From: Perilla frutescens | Taxonomy: Eukaryota > Streptophyta > Magnoliopsida > Lamiales > Lamiaceae | Direction: 5' to 3' | Length of the DNA: 64,000 nucleotides | Assembly (NCBI GenBank): GCA_026008535.1 | Contig: BRKX01000014.1 | Location: 45,328,506-45,392,505, forward strand | In this document: positions 43,701-56,662 of the stretch, in pieces | How the letters are laid out: every line of letters starts with the position of its first letter | Position numbering within the stretch: position 1 is the first letter of the stretch | The notes under the pieces: generated by a model | Databases searched by the model: none | Seen by the model: only the letters and a program-made list of their open reading frames with translations | Told to the model about the DNA's origin: nothing | Translations under genes and position numbers: made by a program

Positions 43701-46700
43701 CGATTCTATGATCAGGTAGGCAATGTTTTTGCTTATTCCAATTACCACAGGAAACATCATTCATGAAAGTTGAAACAATTGTCCTTATAAAACATGGTAT
43801 GACCATGTGCTTTGTTATGTTCCCTCTTTGACTTGTATATTTTTTTGGCTGAAAACTTCATAGGTTGTGGGATCTTGCACAACAACGATGCATTCATTCC
43901 TATGCAGTGCACACAGACTCTGTCTGGGCACTAGCCGCTACTCCATCATTTAGTCATGTTTATAGTGGTGGGAGGGACCTTTCTGTGAGTGTGGCTAACT
44001 TTAACATTATGAATATACAAACCTCCTCATATTATGCTGCTTTTGTGTATATTCAACCTTACCTCTTTTTATTTGTACTTATATAGTTATATTTGACGGA
44101 TTTGGCAACAAGAGAAAGCGTATTACTATGTTCAAAAGAATATCCTATACTGCAATTAGCTCTACATGGTGATGGCATATGGGCTGCCACAACAGATTCT
44201 TCTGTACATAGATGGCCAGCAGAAGCGCATAATCCGCTTAAAGTATTCCAAAAAGGTGGCTCATTTTTAGCTGGCAATTTGTCATTTTCAAGGGCAAGGG
44301 TTTCATTGGAAGGTTCTACACCTGTGAGTCATATATTTCTGTTCTTGTTCCCCTACTGACAGTTTTCAACTCAGTCCAACATAAGAATTCGTTGGATACA
44401 TTTTCCTGTTTAAAAATTGTGCCTAACTCCTTTTCTATTTAATATTTAATTGACTAGATGAATTATGTGTTGCCATGCAAAGAGTTTTGTTCAGTTCTTT
44501 GTTTTAAAAATATTTGAGGGAAATTGCAACGGGGTACATCATATGAATGCTTTCACTTAAGGATACAGCCGGTTCATTTTCTGTGCAGTTAGCAACTGAC
44601 GGATTGCTGATGATAATACTTCAACGGCTCATTCAGTTAGGCTTTTTTTGGGTTGATTTTTTTGAATCATTGTGGGGGAGGATGTTCTGGGAAGGTTTTT
44701 TTGAAAAGTGTTTAGAGAACTCTGATGTTGTTTTGTCTTATTTTGGGGATGGGTTTAGAGTATGGTTATAATATTTGGAGAACTTTCGGGAGATATGGGC
44801 AGATGTATTTTGGAGGGAAAAAATGGTTGTAAATGTTTTGACTTCCTTATGTGGAAAGTAAAATGGGGGTTGAAATGTTACCAAACTTTCCCTTTTCCTT
44901 TTCATTTATTCCCTCAGCTAGTATTTGTGGTAGAAGTAGTTTGGATTGAACCATTAATGATGAAAGTTCAGAATAAAGGACAAATTAGTAAAATTATAGT
45001 TTCATATATTGTCTCAATTTGTACATGTTTACCAAATAACTTTTCCTAGTCCTTTTTGTGATCTGTATGTTTTAATCTAAATTTTTATAGAAGTGAAATG
45101 TTATAATAGATTCTTGTGCAGTTTTAGTATGGTAATTTTGCTAAGTAAGAAATTGACTGTTTAAGTTTCTGTAGGTTCCTGTTTATAGAGAACCATCTCT
45201 TAGCATTTATGGAACTTCGGCTATAGTGCAGCATGAGATTTTAAATAATAGGAGACATGTCTTGACTAAGGTAACTTGATGCTGATTCCTTTCTTCGCCT
45301 AAATTTGGTGTTCCAATTTTCTTACAGCTAGTGCTCCTCTTGTAAACTTTGTTTTCTAAACTGACTTCAATCCTACATTTTTAAGGACACTGCTGGCACA
45401 GTGAAGTTGTGGGAAATCACTAGAGGTGTGGTTACAGAAAACTATGGAGAGGTCAGTGTTGTGTTTGAACCTAATAACTTTTATAGTTTTATATATTGAC
45501 AGTTTCAATGGGTGATCTGGCCGGAGTCTGCTAATAATATGGCATCAATCTGTGTATTATATTGCTCATAGTACTTTGGTACTTTACATGCTATCTGAGT
45601 TTGTTTATTTTGTTTTTTCAGGTTTCTTTTGAGAAGAAGAAGGAGGAATTGTTTGAGATGGTATGTACCTTTTGTTAGCACACCCCATATTTTCATGTAC
45701 ATTGTTTTACTTATTTGGCTCTATTCAGGTGAATGTTCCAACATGGTTCACAGTAGATACTAGGCTGGGGAGTCTGTCGGTGCACTTAGACACACCACAA
45801 TGTTTTTCTGCTGAGATGTACTCTGCAGATCTTGGCATTGCTGGGAAACCTGAGGATGATAAGGTATTCTCTCTCTCTCTCTCTCTCCCTCTCTCTCTCA
45901 CACACACACACACACATCATCATCATCATCTGTTGATCCCTAATCCCTCTGAACCAGAAAGACCTCTCTATCTGAGTTCTTTACAATGCCTTGTAGTTTA
46001 TTAGTTGTGAATAAGTAACTTCATCAATACGAAATTGTAATCTGGGCTTACTCTCTCCTTAGATTCTCAATTTAATACCATTCCATAGATCAGTGATACT
46101 GTGGCCGGTTACACTTAGCTTATCAATCTTCGGGTTCAGTTGCACCTTCTATTTCTTTAGATGGATCACTTTTTCTTGCCAATAAGAGAACCTTTTGGTA
46201 ACTTTTCTTTTTGTTGTGATGATAATTTGTTAAATATGCACGGTTTTTCTTAGCCCTCATTCTTGTCATTTTTTATTCTCTTCTTATTACTGGAAACAAT
46301 GTGTAATTGATCTTTATTAAATATTTAGGTTAATTTGGCAAGAGAAACCCTCAAAGGGCTATTGGCACATTGGTTGGGTAAAAGAAGGCAGAGATTTGGA
46401 TCTCAAACTTCAGCAAATGGAGAAATTCCACCTGGAAAGGAACTGTCTACGAGAACTTTAACCCTATCTCGAATAGAAGGAGATGGTAATTTGGAAAATG
46501 ACTCTGCAGTATATCCACCGTTCGAATTTTCAGCAGCTTCCCCTCCTTCCATAGTTACTGAAGGCTCTCAGGGAGGCCCCTGGAGAAAGAAAATTACTGA
46601 CTTAGATGGAACTGAAGATGAGAAAGACTTCCCTTGGTGGGTTCTTGATTGTGTGCTGAATAATCGTCTTCCTCCAAGGGAAAATACCAAGTAATTTCCA

Positions 46701-48784
46701 ATTCAAATCCTCTTTCCTGCTCGAATTGGTTGTCTTGCATTTCTTGAGCCTGCTGCTAGTAACTTATTTTGTTAATTTGTCTTATGCATGGCCGGACTTC
46801 TGTTAAAATGGTCACTTTAACTGTCTGAAGCTGCCATTGGTCATGAAAACTCTCCTGATTGTTGTGAATTTACGTTCTCAGAAACCTAATAAATTGTACA
46901 AAGATACTGGTCCTTGTAATTTCGTTAGGTCTGGAAGGACTTATTCAAGCACTTAAACAAAAAAACTAGTGTATGCTGCTTGCTACAGTTTCTGTATTTG
47001 CTCGATGAATTTGGTTTTGTCTTTTACTGAACCCAGGTATGGGATAGAGCTTTCTTGAACTAGATTTGTTCTAATCTGACTTTTGTTTTAATAAAAACTA
47101 TCTGAGCAAGTGATTCATAATTATCTTCTCCTGTTCTTATTTCAAACACTGTTATGCAATTATAATTTTGTAGTGATCTCTCCCCATCCTCAATTCCTCA
47201 TATGTTTGATGTGTATGATGTGATTGAAATTTACTGAGTAGGGAAAATTGGAACAACTCTTTTTTTGGTGCATTCCAGCTCTTGGCTTCTTCCGAGCTCT
47301 CCTTTTATATTAATTCCATGTTAATTTTCTTTATTGCAGATGTAGCTTCTATTTGCATCCTTGTGAAGGTTCTAATGTGCAGGTCCTTACACAAGGGAAA
47401 CTCAGTGCTCCTCGCATTCTGAGAATACACAAGGTAAGAATTTCCACTGGATACCTTAAGGCTGGTTTCAGGAAACACAAACTCACGCGGGAAACACAAT
47501 GACATTTAGTATTTTCGACCATGCAGATTTGTCTGGATTAGTAGCTAGTACCTAGTTCTTGCAATAAGAAATGTAGATTCTGTGCTAGTTAGTAATTTCT
47601 ATGTGAAGAGAAACCTAGCAATCATTTTCCTTTCCATAATTCAACTTGATTTTTGCTCAAGATATGATCATAATAATTTGGACATTGGTACGTCATGTAG
47701 AAGGTCTTCCAATAGTGTCAACATTGTGAATTTTTGACAAATCTCTGAAGGCTCTAAATCTATTAAGCATCTGGCATGGGAATGCCCCAAGAAAATGATT
47801 GATGTTTGGATTAAAGGAAAGAACACGTTCTAGGTGAATGAACTTAGTGCACTAGCAGTGCCAATGGAAATAAGTTCAGTAGGGCCCATCACCATTTTTT
47901 TTTCTTCTGAATCTCAAATAGAAAATGTTCTACTGGCTCATCATTTTTATGGTTCCCCTACTTTTTGTATTTATAGGTTGTCAACTATGTGGTAGAAAAG
48001 ATGCTTCTTGACAAGCCAATGGATAATCTGAATGCTGATGGAAATTTTCCTCCGAATGTGCCTGGAGGCCAGATTACACATCCAGTTGTAGGAGATGGTT
48101 CTCTACGATCTGGACTGAAACCTTGGCAAAAACTCAGGCCTTCTATAGAGATTCTTTGCAATAACCAGGTAAGTTTTTTACTTTCTTTTTAAGGTAGTGT
48201 GTCAGTGATTTGCACTTGAAAAAAATTCAAGTTTTACCTTCTAGATTTGATGCTGCCTAAACCTAAAAATAATTAATATTCTTTTCACAAAAGAAAGCTC
48301 GGAGCGCTTCTTATTTGTAAAGGCTATATAGTTGAAAGGTTGTTCTTGCATTACTGTTCTTGAACTTGTGAATATTATGGCTCTCTATGCTTCAATGGCA
48401 TCAAAGCTGAAAAACAGGGGAAACTTTTGACTATTTCTATTTTGCAGTCTTTAGTATTTGTCATTAGAAGATAACATTGAGGTCGACAGGTCCACAGATT
48501 AGCACCTTCTCTACCTACTGTTTGCTCTTGTCACATTTAAATGCTACTTTTCCAGTTTATTTTTTTGTTGAATGTCTCCTACAGATATCTCTGGTTATAA
48601 TGAAATATTGTTGGATTGTGTTTCCTCATAGGTTTCTATACACATGAAGCATTGTCCTATGTTAACTTCTCTAGTGATGCTCCAGGTATTACCTCCAGAC
48701 ATGAGCTTGGCCACTGTCCGGGCATACATATGGAAGAAATCTGAAGACCTTATCCTTAACTACAGAATTGTTCAGGGCAGGTGA
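40755..48784 (+). CDS. WDR48: WD-repeat protein 48 homologue (UAF1-like deubiquitinase cofactor), 17 coding exons
   Basis: The product is 763 residues. In animals WDR48/UAF1 binds and activates USP1, USP12 and USP46; the Arabidopsis relative is, from memory, LRS1 (At3g05090). Coding exons: 40755-40853, 41576-41734, 42115-42180, 42253-42342, 42471-42773, 42964-43061, 43680-43715, 43864-43984, 44087-44323, 45175-45270, 45386-45451, 45622-45660, 45729-45863, 46329-46690, 47340-47433, 47977-48168, 48686-48784. All junctions are GT-AG and the frame is kept throughout (2,292 bp). It starts MHRVGSSGNTSNSVRTR. WD repeats show as GTLKRW, DTTVKVW, GEVFIWD, VVRVWD, MIRLWD and GTVKLWE. The C-terminal half (from VNVPTWFTVDTRLG) is the DUF3337-type domain of this family, ending YRIVQGR. 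Length fits plant members. The frame is intact, so the gene is probably active. Confidence 0.93.
45868..45930. repeat. compound microsatellite (CT)n(CA)n(CAT)n in a WDR48 intron
   Basis: A run of CT with one interruption passes directly into CA and then CAT repeats, starting just after the donor site at 45863/45864. Confidence 0.9.
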
Positions 48785-51104
48785 TGAATAGATTTTGCAG
48801 GTGATGCTGCATTCCTAATCTAATTATCTATCTGTGGGTTTGATCGAAAATGGCAATTCTAATCAAATCTAGGGATTCTGCCAATGTTTACATAGTGCAA
48901 GTTACTGCCTTATTGAACATCTAATACAAGAAAATAAGTATTCCAACAATCCAACCAAAAAAAAAAATTTGATTGGAAATGAAAATGGGGCGTTAGCAGA
49001 ACCAGCCTATTGGAATCTCAAAATTCCAATGGAAATTCCAATCCAAAGTCATGAACTGTTGGAATATCAGGTGAGAAACTACTCCAAAGAGTATCTCAAA
49101 CTTTTTATTCCAATTGAGTACAGCCTCTGCAACTGCAGGGATGTAAACTAGTCTTGCCAACAATATACATGAAGGAAATAGACTTTGAATTTAAGATTCA
49201 ACATTTACAGTTGAAGGTAGAGAGATTACTATTTTAATCCAAAGAATATCTCTGCAGGGACTTGAACGGGGATCTATATTAGGGAGTAAAGATAGATTGG
49301 TCATTGGTGTAAAGTAGAGATGCGGATTAGTAAGATTTAAATGTTCCAACACAATTTCTTATGGATAATGTGAAGAAGACATAATGGTTCTCAATACTTC
49401 CTAAGTTTGTAGTAGTAACATAGATAAGTATCAATTAAAAAATTGCCATAAAACAAAGTTAGGATAAAAGAACCTTATTTTTGAGAATCGCTTGAATTAG
49501 ACATGTACGGTCGCCTTACCCAAGTTTTAACATCTCCTGGCTGCTGAGAACTGAACAGTACTTTTCTTGTCTTTTGCTTGTGTTTTGTTTTCAAACATAT
49601 TTGAAGGAAGGATGTCTGCAGAAGAACCCTGCATTTAGTTATAGAAGCTATACAAAATAGAAAATGGAGGAGAAAAAGTTAATAATTTGCATATACATCA
49701 CAATTTCAGCAAAATTTATGCTCTTCCATTTGAAAAAATCTGAAGTAGTAAAAATAAAATACTCAATTTATGCAGTTATATATTTGTATATATATAACTT
49801 TATTGGTAAGATTTGACAAGGTTTAATTTAACAATTTATCTATTCTTTATGCTAAAAGAAATTTCATGCCTTAATGAACACCAAGTATATAATTTCATCT
49901 GGTCGACGTACCCTGTACCTATCAGTTGACATCATTTAGATTTTCAAAGATAAAGGCAATGGACCAGAGAAACTGTTGTATTAAAAATAAAATTTATGAA
50001 AATTTTAGACTACCTTAAGGTTTTGGATTTATCGATTTCCCTGAAGAACTGTTTGAATGATAGCATGACGGCAGAATGAGGGACATAACAAGGGGATGAA
50101 TAGAGCCAAAGAGCTAAGTTAAGGTTTAAGTTTGGGCTTAATTGTTGAGGTATTAGGTGGAAGGAAGAGGAAGTGCACCTGGCAGCACAGGCCTGGACAA
50201 TGGTGGAGGCAGACATGAGGAGAGGAATATTTGGTGGAAGAACTGACCGAACGAGAGGGAGAGAAACAGTTTTGTGTTAATCTGAAAGGGATTTGTAATT
50301 AATACCTTACAAAATAGAATGGGACTCGTAATAATGAATTTGGTTAAACATGTATATTTTAATCATTTGGTTAATAAATGATCAAAGGTAATCCCAACTG
50401 ATTATTCTCAAGTTTTTTTCTGTTATTGAGATTTCCAATGGATTTCTGTACTGCATTATTTACAATTTGGTATTTGGATAGCGAATCATGGACTCACTTT
50501 TTTGGTCTTTTAGATGTTCACTTCATATATTTTATTTCACCTTGATCTTGAGGCAGATACTGTTTTATGTGGTCCTTCACTGTTTTGTTTTTATTGTAAA
50601 TTAATTCGGATGCCCACCATGTTGAAAAATGTGGTTTATATGTGTGTGCTGTTAGTAAGACTAGCCTAGAAATTCAAAATTAAATCAGCAACAAATATTT
50701 GGTATTTGCATTTACCTGTGAAATTTGTGCACTAGGATTCTCAGTTCAGTAGGCCCATTAGCCATTTTGGTTTTTCCTTGCTATGCTTGTATTGTGGAAC
50801 ATATTTGAAGCTGTCTCATTGTCTCAAAATTTTATGATGTGAAAGGAATGATCATCTATTAGGGTGATTACCAAGCAATGGTAATTTCTCATATTGTCTA
50901 TTTCATTATGCTTTTTAGCATATCTTGTTTGACCTTGAGAAGTAGTCATAAACTCCAAGGATAATATGTTTACTTACAACTTTGTCATTGCAGTATATTC
51001 ATTCAATTCTAAATTGGGTTTACTTGACCAGTCATTACCATAGACTTGTCACTACTTTGACATCCACTTTGAGCATAATTTTAGCCTTTTTTTGCTGTGT
51101 GCAG
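48785..51104 (+). other. 3' flank or 3' UTR intron of the WDR48 gene
   Basis: No gene seen on either strand. The coding stop overlaps a strong donor (CAG|GTGATG at 48780/48781) and a good acceptor (TGTGTGCAG) ends at 51104, so this may be an intron in some transcripts. Short ORFs at 48969-49151 and 50010-50216 have no recognisable content. Confidence 0.4.
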
Positions 51105-51540
51105 GACTGAGGTAGTCTATGGTTAATTAAGTTGCTTGTGCATGTAAATACTCAGAAAGTTGTGCATCTTCGCAAGGTGGTTGATTCTATCGTGAAAATA
51201 TAGCATATCCCTTGAATCTTGGAAAACAAAGCAGTTGCTGGAAAGAAGAAAGCCTCATCCAAACTCTGCAGAATGCTCGTTGAAGGTCTACCCGATGCGC
51301 GGCTATCTCATATAAAGTTGCCTTTGGGTGCCGAGCTTGGATGGGTTTAGCCTTTTGATTGTGTGGCAACTTGCAGACATGCTGGGAGGTAAGAGTACAT
51401 GGAAAAATTTGAAAACTTGCAACAGGGAACTTTTTCAAAAGAGTAACCAGTTGGAGGGTTGTATTTAAATCACACTTTTGTGAAGCAGTGAAGGTCGATA
51501 GTTTTTTTGAAGAAATAATTGCCTTCACCAATTTTAGTTA
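51105..51540 (+). other. possible alternative last exon / 3' UTR of the WDR48 gene
   Basis: After the acceptor at 51104 the WDR48 frame would continue for six residues (TEVVYG) after QGR and stop at TAA 51124-51126. The following 400 bp is less A/T-rich than its surroundings, as expected of a transcribed UTR. The minus-strand ORF 51187-51531 lies inside it and is probably a shadow. Confidence 0.35.
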
Positions 51541-52234
51541 TTTAATTGGTAATTTGTTTTTGATTACTTGAATTTCACATGTAATTTGTTCAGGTTTGAC
51601 TTTCCCTGCTGCAGTTTAGCTTCTTACTGAAACAAATTTACGTAACTTTAAATTGAGGGCATAATTGAATCCTCAAATGTAGTAATCTTTACTTGAGAAT
51701 TTGAAACAGTGCTTTCGTTTTAACCAATCTATTGGAAATGCAGATATATCCTTACACATGAAAACAATGGTTATATTTCAGGCCATACAAATTTATGTGC
51801 CTGCCTCGAGAATAAATTGCGCTTGCAGTCAATATCTTTTCTTTCGACACTTTCTATTTGTTTTTATTTTAATATGCGCTAATAATTTTGCGGAAATGTT
51901 GGTATATACATATATATGAAAATAAATTTATTCGTATTATCATTGGAATAAATCTCTGTGATTTATTATTATCTTATGGATGGAGGTCTGCTCCATTTTT
52001 AAAAATGGAATAAAAGCTTTTCATTATAATTAATTTCGCAAATGTGAGCATCCTTCGCTTGGTGTTATTGAGCCTGGCTGCCGTCCTTCCCACCGTCCTC
52101 CTTTGATTGGGCTGTTCCATTTTCATTCCTTGTGTAGTGTAGATTTTGTCTTTATAAAACTCTAGAAGAATAATTATTCAAAAATTAAATGGGAAAAAGT
52201 GCAAAAACACTTGTAATGTTTACTACGGGAGCAA

Positions 52235-52291
<57 letters not shown>

Positions 52292-52900
52292 GTTCAAATG
52301 AGAATCAAAATCCTATGTAGGAAATAGGAACTGATCAAGACCATCGGATTAACTTTTTTTGACGTTCCAGATTCATCTAAAAAATGGGGTCAAATTTGCA
52401 ATTATGTTGTAATTGATTTTAAATAAGGGTTTAATAGTAATTCAATTTCACATCACATATCAAATTGCATGTTGTATGGAACGTAATATCTTCAAGCAAT
52501 TTATAAGTTATTTTCCTATATTATTCTCTTATTTTCCATTGGTTCTTTGAAGAAAAAAAAAATTCAAATTGCAGACACCAGACATATTGTTTAAATTTTT
52601 GTTATCCAGCTATTGTTTACAACACTATTGGTTATGTGTGTTAATACACGTGTTTAAGAATCAAGCTCTTTTTTTTTTGGTTGAGTTCTTTTGTTTTTCT
52701 GTAGTTAGTTGTGATTCATGGTTTTATAACTGCAATCATCATGGTCACGATTTGTTTTTCTAAAGTATGCTCTGATTTTTTGTCTTCTTCGTCTCAATGA
52801 CAACTATGTATTTTATACAAAATGATGTTTAGAACGGGATTGAATGTTAAGTCGTGTGTTTTATATAGCTAATGTGCTTAATTAGTTATCATTTGGAGTG
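51541..52900. other. intergenic, no gene seen
   Basis: A/T-rich sequence with an (AT)n microsatellite at about 52218-52287. No long ORF and no domain that I recognise. Confidence 0.5.
52218..52287. repeat. (AT)n microsatellite with one interruption
   Basis: Near-perfect AT dinucleotide run of about 70 bp with a TACATA interruption near 52251. Confidence 0.9.
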
Positions 52901-54190
52901 TTTTATGTGTTTGCTAGTTTTGCTATAATAGTTATGAATTTATTGAATAATTGAAGCAAAACAGTCAAATACGTGTATGGAGAGTTGAAGAAGGATCCAC
53001 ATAAGCTTATAGGCTTAATTAAATACTTAATTAAGTCCTAACGGACTTGATTAGATGATCAAGTCTGCCAGTAGAAAAATAAATCGGGTCAACCCGTGAA
53101 GTTTTAGTCGACCCACCCATGTACAAATATGAAGGCTCGGGTAGACCCAGTCAATTTCACTTGGGTTAACCTTGTGTAAAAATGGGCTACTGGTCTTGTG
53201 AACCACGCCAATCGACCTATGTTGACGGTTCCGTAGATGATTGATTTTCTCTCTCCACTTAGGGTTTTAAACCTACATATTGAAAGTCTTCATTTTAATA
53301 CATGAAAAGGAAGAAGACATGCATTAGAGAACCACCAAATAGAGGAGAAAAGATAGGAGAAAGGCGAATGCTTGCCATCCACCCACAAGAAGGTGTCAAG
53401 ATTGCTAGAGAACAGATTCCATAATAGAGACAATATAGATAGTTGGTGTCCACTATGTTTACGAATTTATCTATTGAATTTGTCATGCACATCTATACTC
53501 TAATTTTTGCTATTTATATTACCATATTTAGCTAATTTTCTAGCTATATTTTAGGGATTTGATGTTATGGATTTTATTTACATGATTTGATTGCTTTCTT
53601 CCTGTTATCTCTCGGGGCTTGTTTTCAATGATCTTATTCTAATCTTCCATGAGTGCCTAATTAACATTTGTGCATGCTAGTCGATTAATTTGATGTGCTC
53701 ACCGGAGAAGAATTAATTGATAGAAAGATAGAATTTGAGTTATATGTGCATGGAAATACCAACCCAGTAAATAAGTATTACATATGTTTCAATAAATATC
53801 CATGCTTGATTGAGATTAATGGCATATATGAAAAACCGACCAAGTGAAGTGATTGCCTGATAACAAACCAGTGATTGTCCATCATTGATAAATTAAAGAT
53901 TAAGCCGAGTTGCAAGAATCGATGAATATATATAAATAAAATAATAATCCCTTTTCTTAAAACCTGTGTTTTAATCAATTAAGAGTTCAATCTAATTTAC
54001 CTTGATATTTTTCTACTTTTATTTATTTTCTTCCAACCTTTGATTATATAGTGTCTAGATATTTAATTGAGTACTTGTGTTTAAAATATAGGAGTTTCAG
54101 TTTCTGTGGGATACAATACTTTTGCTCACTACATATCACAACAACACTGCGCACTTGCGGTCACTTATATCATATTTTATATATGCAATG
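52900..54190 (+). repeat. probable gypsy LTR remnant, ends unresolved
   Basis: The phrases TCGGGTCAACCCGTGAAG and TTCTGTGGGATACAATACT (about 53090 and 54093) resemble sections of plant Ty3/gypsy (Athila-like) LTRs from memory. No target duplication or terminal TG/CA pair could be fixed. No gene. Confidence 0.3.
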
Positions 54191-54544
54191 TAAATAATTA
54201 ACCGAGATGAATTATGAAGTAAATTGGATTTTCAATTCTACAATTGCAGAACATATATATACATGGCTTTTACATGCACTTAGGTGTCTATTTGAATGGT
54301 ATTTAATGATTAATGCATGCATAAGTTCGTGTTTGGTTGTTGTTTCGGCTTTTCTTATGCATTTTCATGTTTTGCCATTTTTATTGAAGTTTGAGCTAAA
54401 AAAGGGGATACTTTCAAGATCTAATTTAAGGGAGAGAGAAGCTATAAAGATAGAGAATCGAGTTAGGGTCATTCTCCAACTTGAATCGGGTCGATTGGAT
54501 GAGAAACGAGCAAGAACGAAGAAAAACAGTGGAGGGTGCCAGAG

Positions 54545-55786
54545 TGATGCGGACATCCATAGCAATGAGGAAGTCAATGAAGAGCTTCAATTCAAAGGAC
54601 CCGTCACAAGATTACGAGCTAAGAAGTTGCAAAATTATTTGCAAGCTACAATTCGCAAGAAGCTCGAAGAAGAAGACGGCGTACAAGGAAGTTTGAAGAT
54701 GATGAACTTATTGACATTGGAAGATGGAGATCAAGACATGGAGAACACTACATGATGAAGTGCACGTGTGCATGTGGACGTGTGCATGTGTGCGTGTGTT
54801 GCAAGTCACGGCCAAGAAGAGAAGTGAAGAAATCGGCCCTTAGTTATTTTAATTAAGGGGTTATTTTATTTTAGACTATAGTATTTATTTTATTTAATTA
54901 TACTATAGTATGGATCAGATTTATTTAATTAATTAGGATGTAATTTTCGGTTATTTCAAAGTCATAGGTTGACTAGGATTTTAGATAAAGTAAGATCTAC
55001 AATTTCTACCTTAAATAGAATTCTAGTTTAGGAAACTTCCAAGTCCAATCCTAGATTGATTTGGACTCATTATTTTCGGCCATATAGCATAGGATTTTCG
55101 ATCCACCTATTATTATAAATAGGGGATCCATGTCTCATTGTTACTTTAGACTATATTTGATTATTAAGCCTTTGCTTTCAATATCGTCTCTCCCCTTTAC
55201 ATCTTTTGTGAGTTTAGATAATTAAATTCATACTCTTAGATTTAGCACCTCTAAGTTTTACAAAGGGAATTCACCGTCCACGTTCGAGGGATCGTCGGAA
55301 ACTCGCTATCCGAAGAGCAACTTAAAGAATTTGGCATTGTGTACGTTTGAGATTCAAGGCAACTTTCGAGTTGTAATTCACAACACCTTCAACACCGCCG
55401 CCGCCATCATATATGACGCCTCCACCAGCCACCGTCGTCCATCACACCATCAATCACAAGATCGTGTCCCGTTCGTGCTTCGTCTTGTTCAATCCGTAAG
55501 CCCATTACAACTCTAACATATCCTATCTACCCTAAACCATTCTTCACCTAATCAACACACACAAAACCCGTCACCCTCCCCTTTCAAATTGCCGTCCAAA
55601 ACAGCCTTCTTTTTGTTGGATATTGTGTTATTTTGTGTGTCATAAGTCTAGGTATTTTATTTGGTTCTAGTCGTCTAGTTTGCTTCGTTAATCTTCCGGA
55701 TATTTTACTTTGATTGTTTGAGTCATAGAAGACACAAAACTTACGTGTGTCGACGTGTGTTCGTTCCTAGAGTCCGGGTCGTATCA
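54545..55786 (+). repeat. 5' LTR of the gypsy element
   Basis: Starts TGATGCGGACATCC and ends GGGTCGTATCA, six bases before the primer site; 1,242 bp. A TATA-like ATAAATAGGGG lies near 55117. The first 211 bp encode, in one frame, the pol C-terminal tail (GPVTRLRAKKLQ) down to TGA at 54753-54755, as in the 3' LTR. Confidence 0.85.
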
Positions 55787-55792
55787 TAAAAG

Positions 55793-55804
55793 TGGTATCA
55801 AAGC
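55793..55804 (+). other. primer binding site of the gypsy element
   Basis: TGGTATCAAAGC differs by one base from the initiator-Met site TGGTATCAGAGC and lies just after the 5' LTR. Confidence 0.85.
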
Positions 55805-56662
55805 CACGTCGGCTTTGGTTCGTTTTTGTGTCGTTATTTTATTTTACGTTTGATCGAGTTGTAATTTAATTTCCGTTTGTTCATTGTTAAAAAAAAAAAA
55901 GAGACACGATCAAAAAAAAAAAGAAGAAAAGTCGATCGTACAAAAAAAAATCGGTTAAAAAAAAAAGAAGAAGAATCCGATTAAAAAAAAAAAGAAAAGA
56001 AAATTCATTGTTTCCTTTTAGTTCACTTTTATTTTTTGGTACTTTCCTTTTGGTACTAGATCATAGTTGGTAATTACCTTAGTGAGTTTATCTTATTTTT
56101 GGTAGTTTCCTTCTAAGTTGTTTTTATTTTTGGAACTTTCCATACAAGTTCTATTTTCTTTTTGGTAACTTCCATAAGAGTCTTCTTTTATTTTTGGTTC
56201 ATTCCTTCTAGAGTCTAGGCTAATTAAGGTATTTAGATTGTGTCACATAGATTGATACATATCCAAATTCCCTACTTACCTTATCTCTTTCTTCTTTCCT
56301 TATCTCTTCTACTTCTTTCCTTTCCTACCCTACCTATTCGACCACCACACCTACATACTTCAAACAAACGACCACCCCCATACTACACCTATACATTCGG
56401 CCACTACCATACTACACATACTCAACCCGTATCTCATCTACACATACCAAATTCATCCGTGTTCCGAGAATAGCATTCCCGTCCTTCCTCAGAACAAACC
56501 ACACGAGTTCCTACTTCCATATACACGATTTTCACACACTGTGCACCCATACACTTTGAGTGATACACGAGTGGTAAAATCAAGAGTGAAAACAAAAGAG
56601 TAAACGTGAGATTGTGAGGTCATACCTTGTTTTCTTTTACGTTTGTTCGTTTTGTAGGTATC
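55805..56662 (+). other. leader of the gypsy element with poly-A blocks
   Basis: Non-coding. At 55889-56002 there are four or five A-runs separated by GATC- or CGAT-containing words. Then come repeats of the phrase TTTTTGGTA and a C/A-rich stretch (56330-56500). The TTTTGTAG just before the gag ATG region could be a splice acceptor. Confidence 0.55.

Noticed and set aside
51187..51531. 114-codon minus-strand ORF
   Set aside because: It lies opposite the probable 3' UTR of the WDR48 gene; no recognisable motif and no minus-strand promoter or intron signals seen.
54207..54755. 182-codon plus-strand ORF as a novel gene
   Set aside because: Its second half is the pol tail carried in the gypsy LTR and is repeated at 61123-61333. 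The first half lacks any recognisable domain and merely runs open into the LTR.
56240..56473. 77-codon Ser/Pro/Thr/His-rich ORF
   Set aside because: It lies in the leader of the gypsy element upstream of gag, in a C/A-rich simple stretch.
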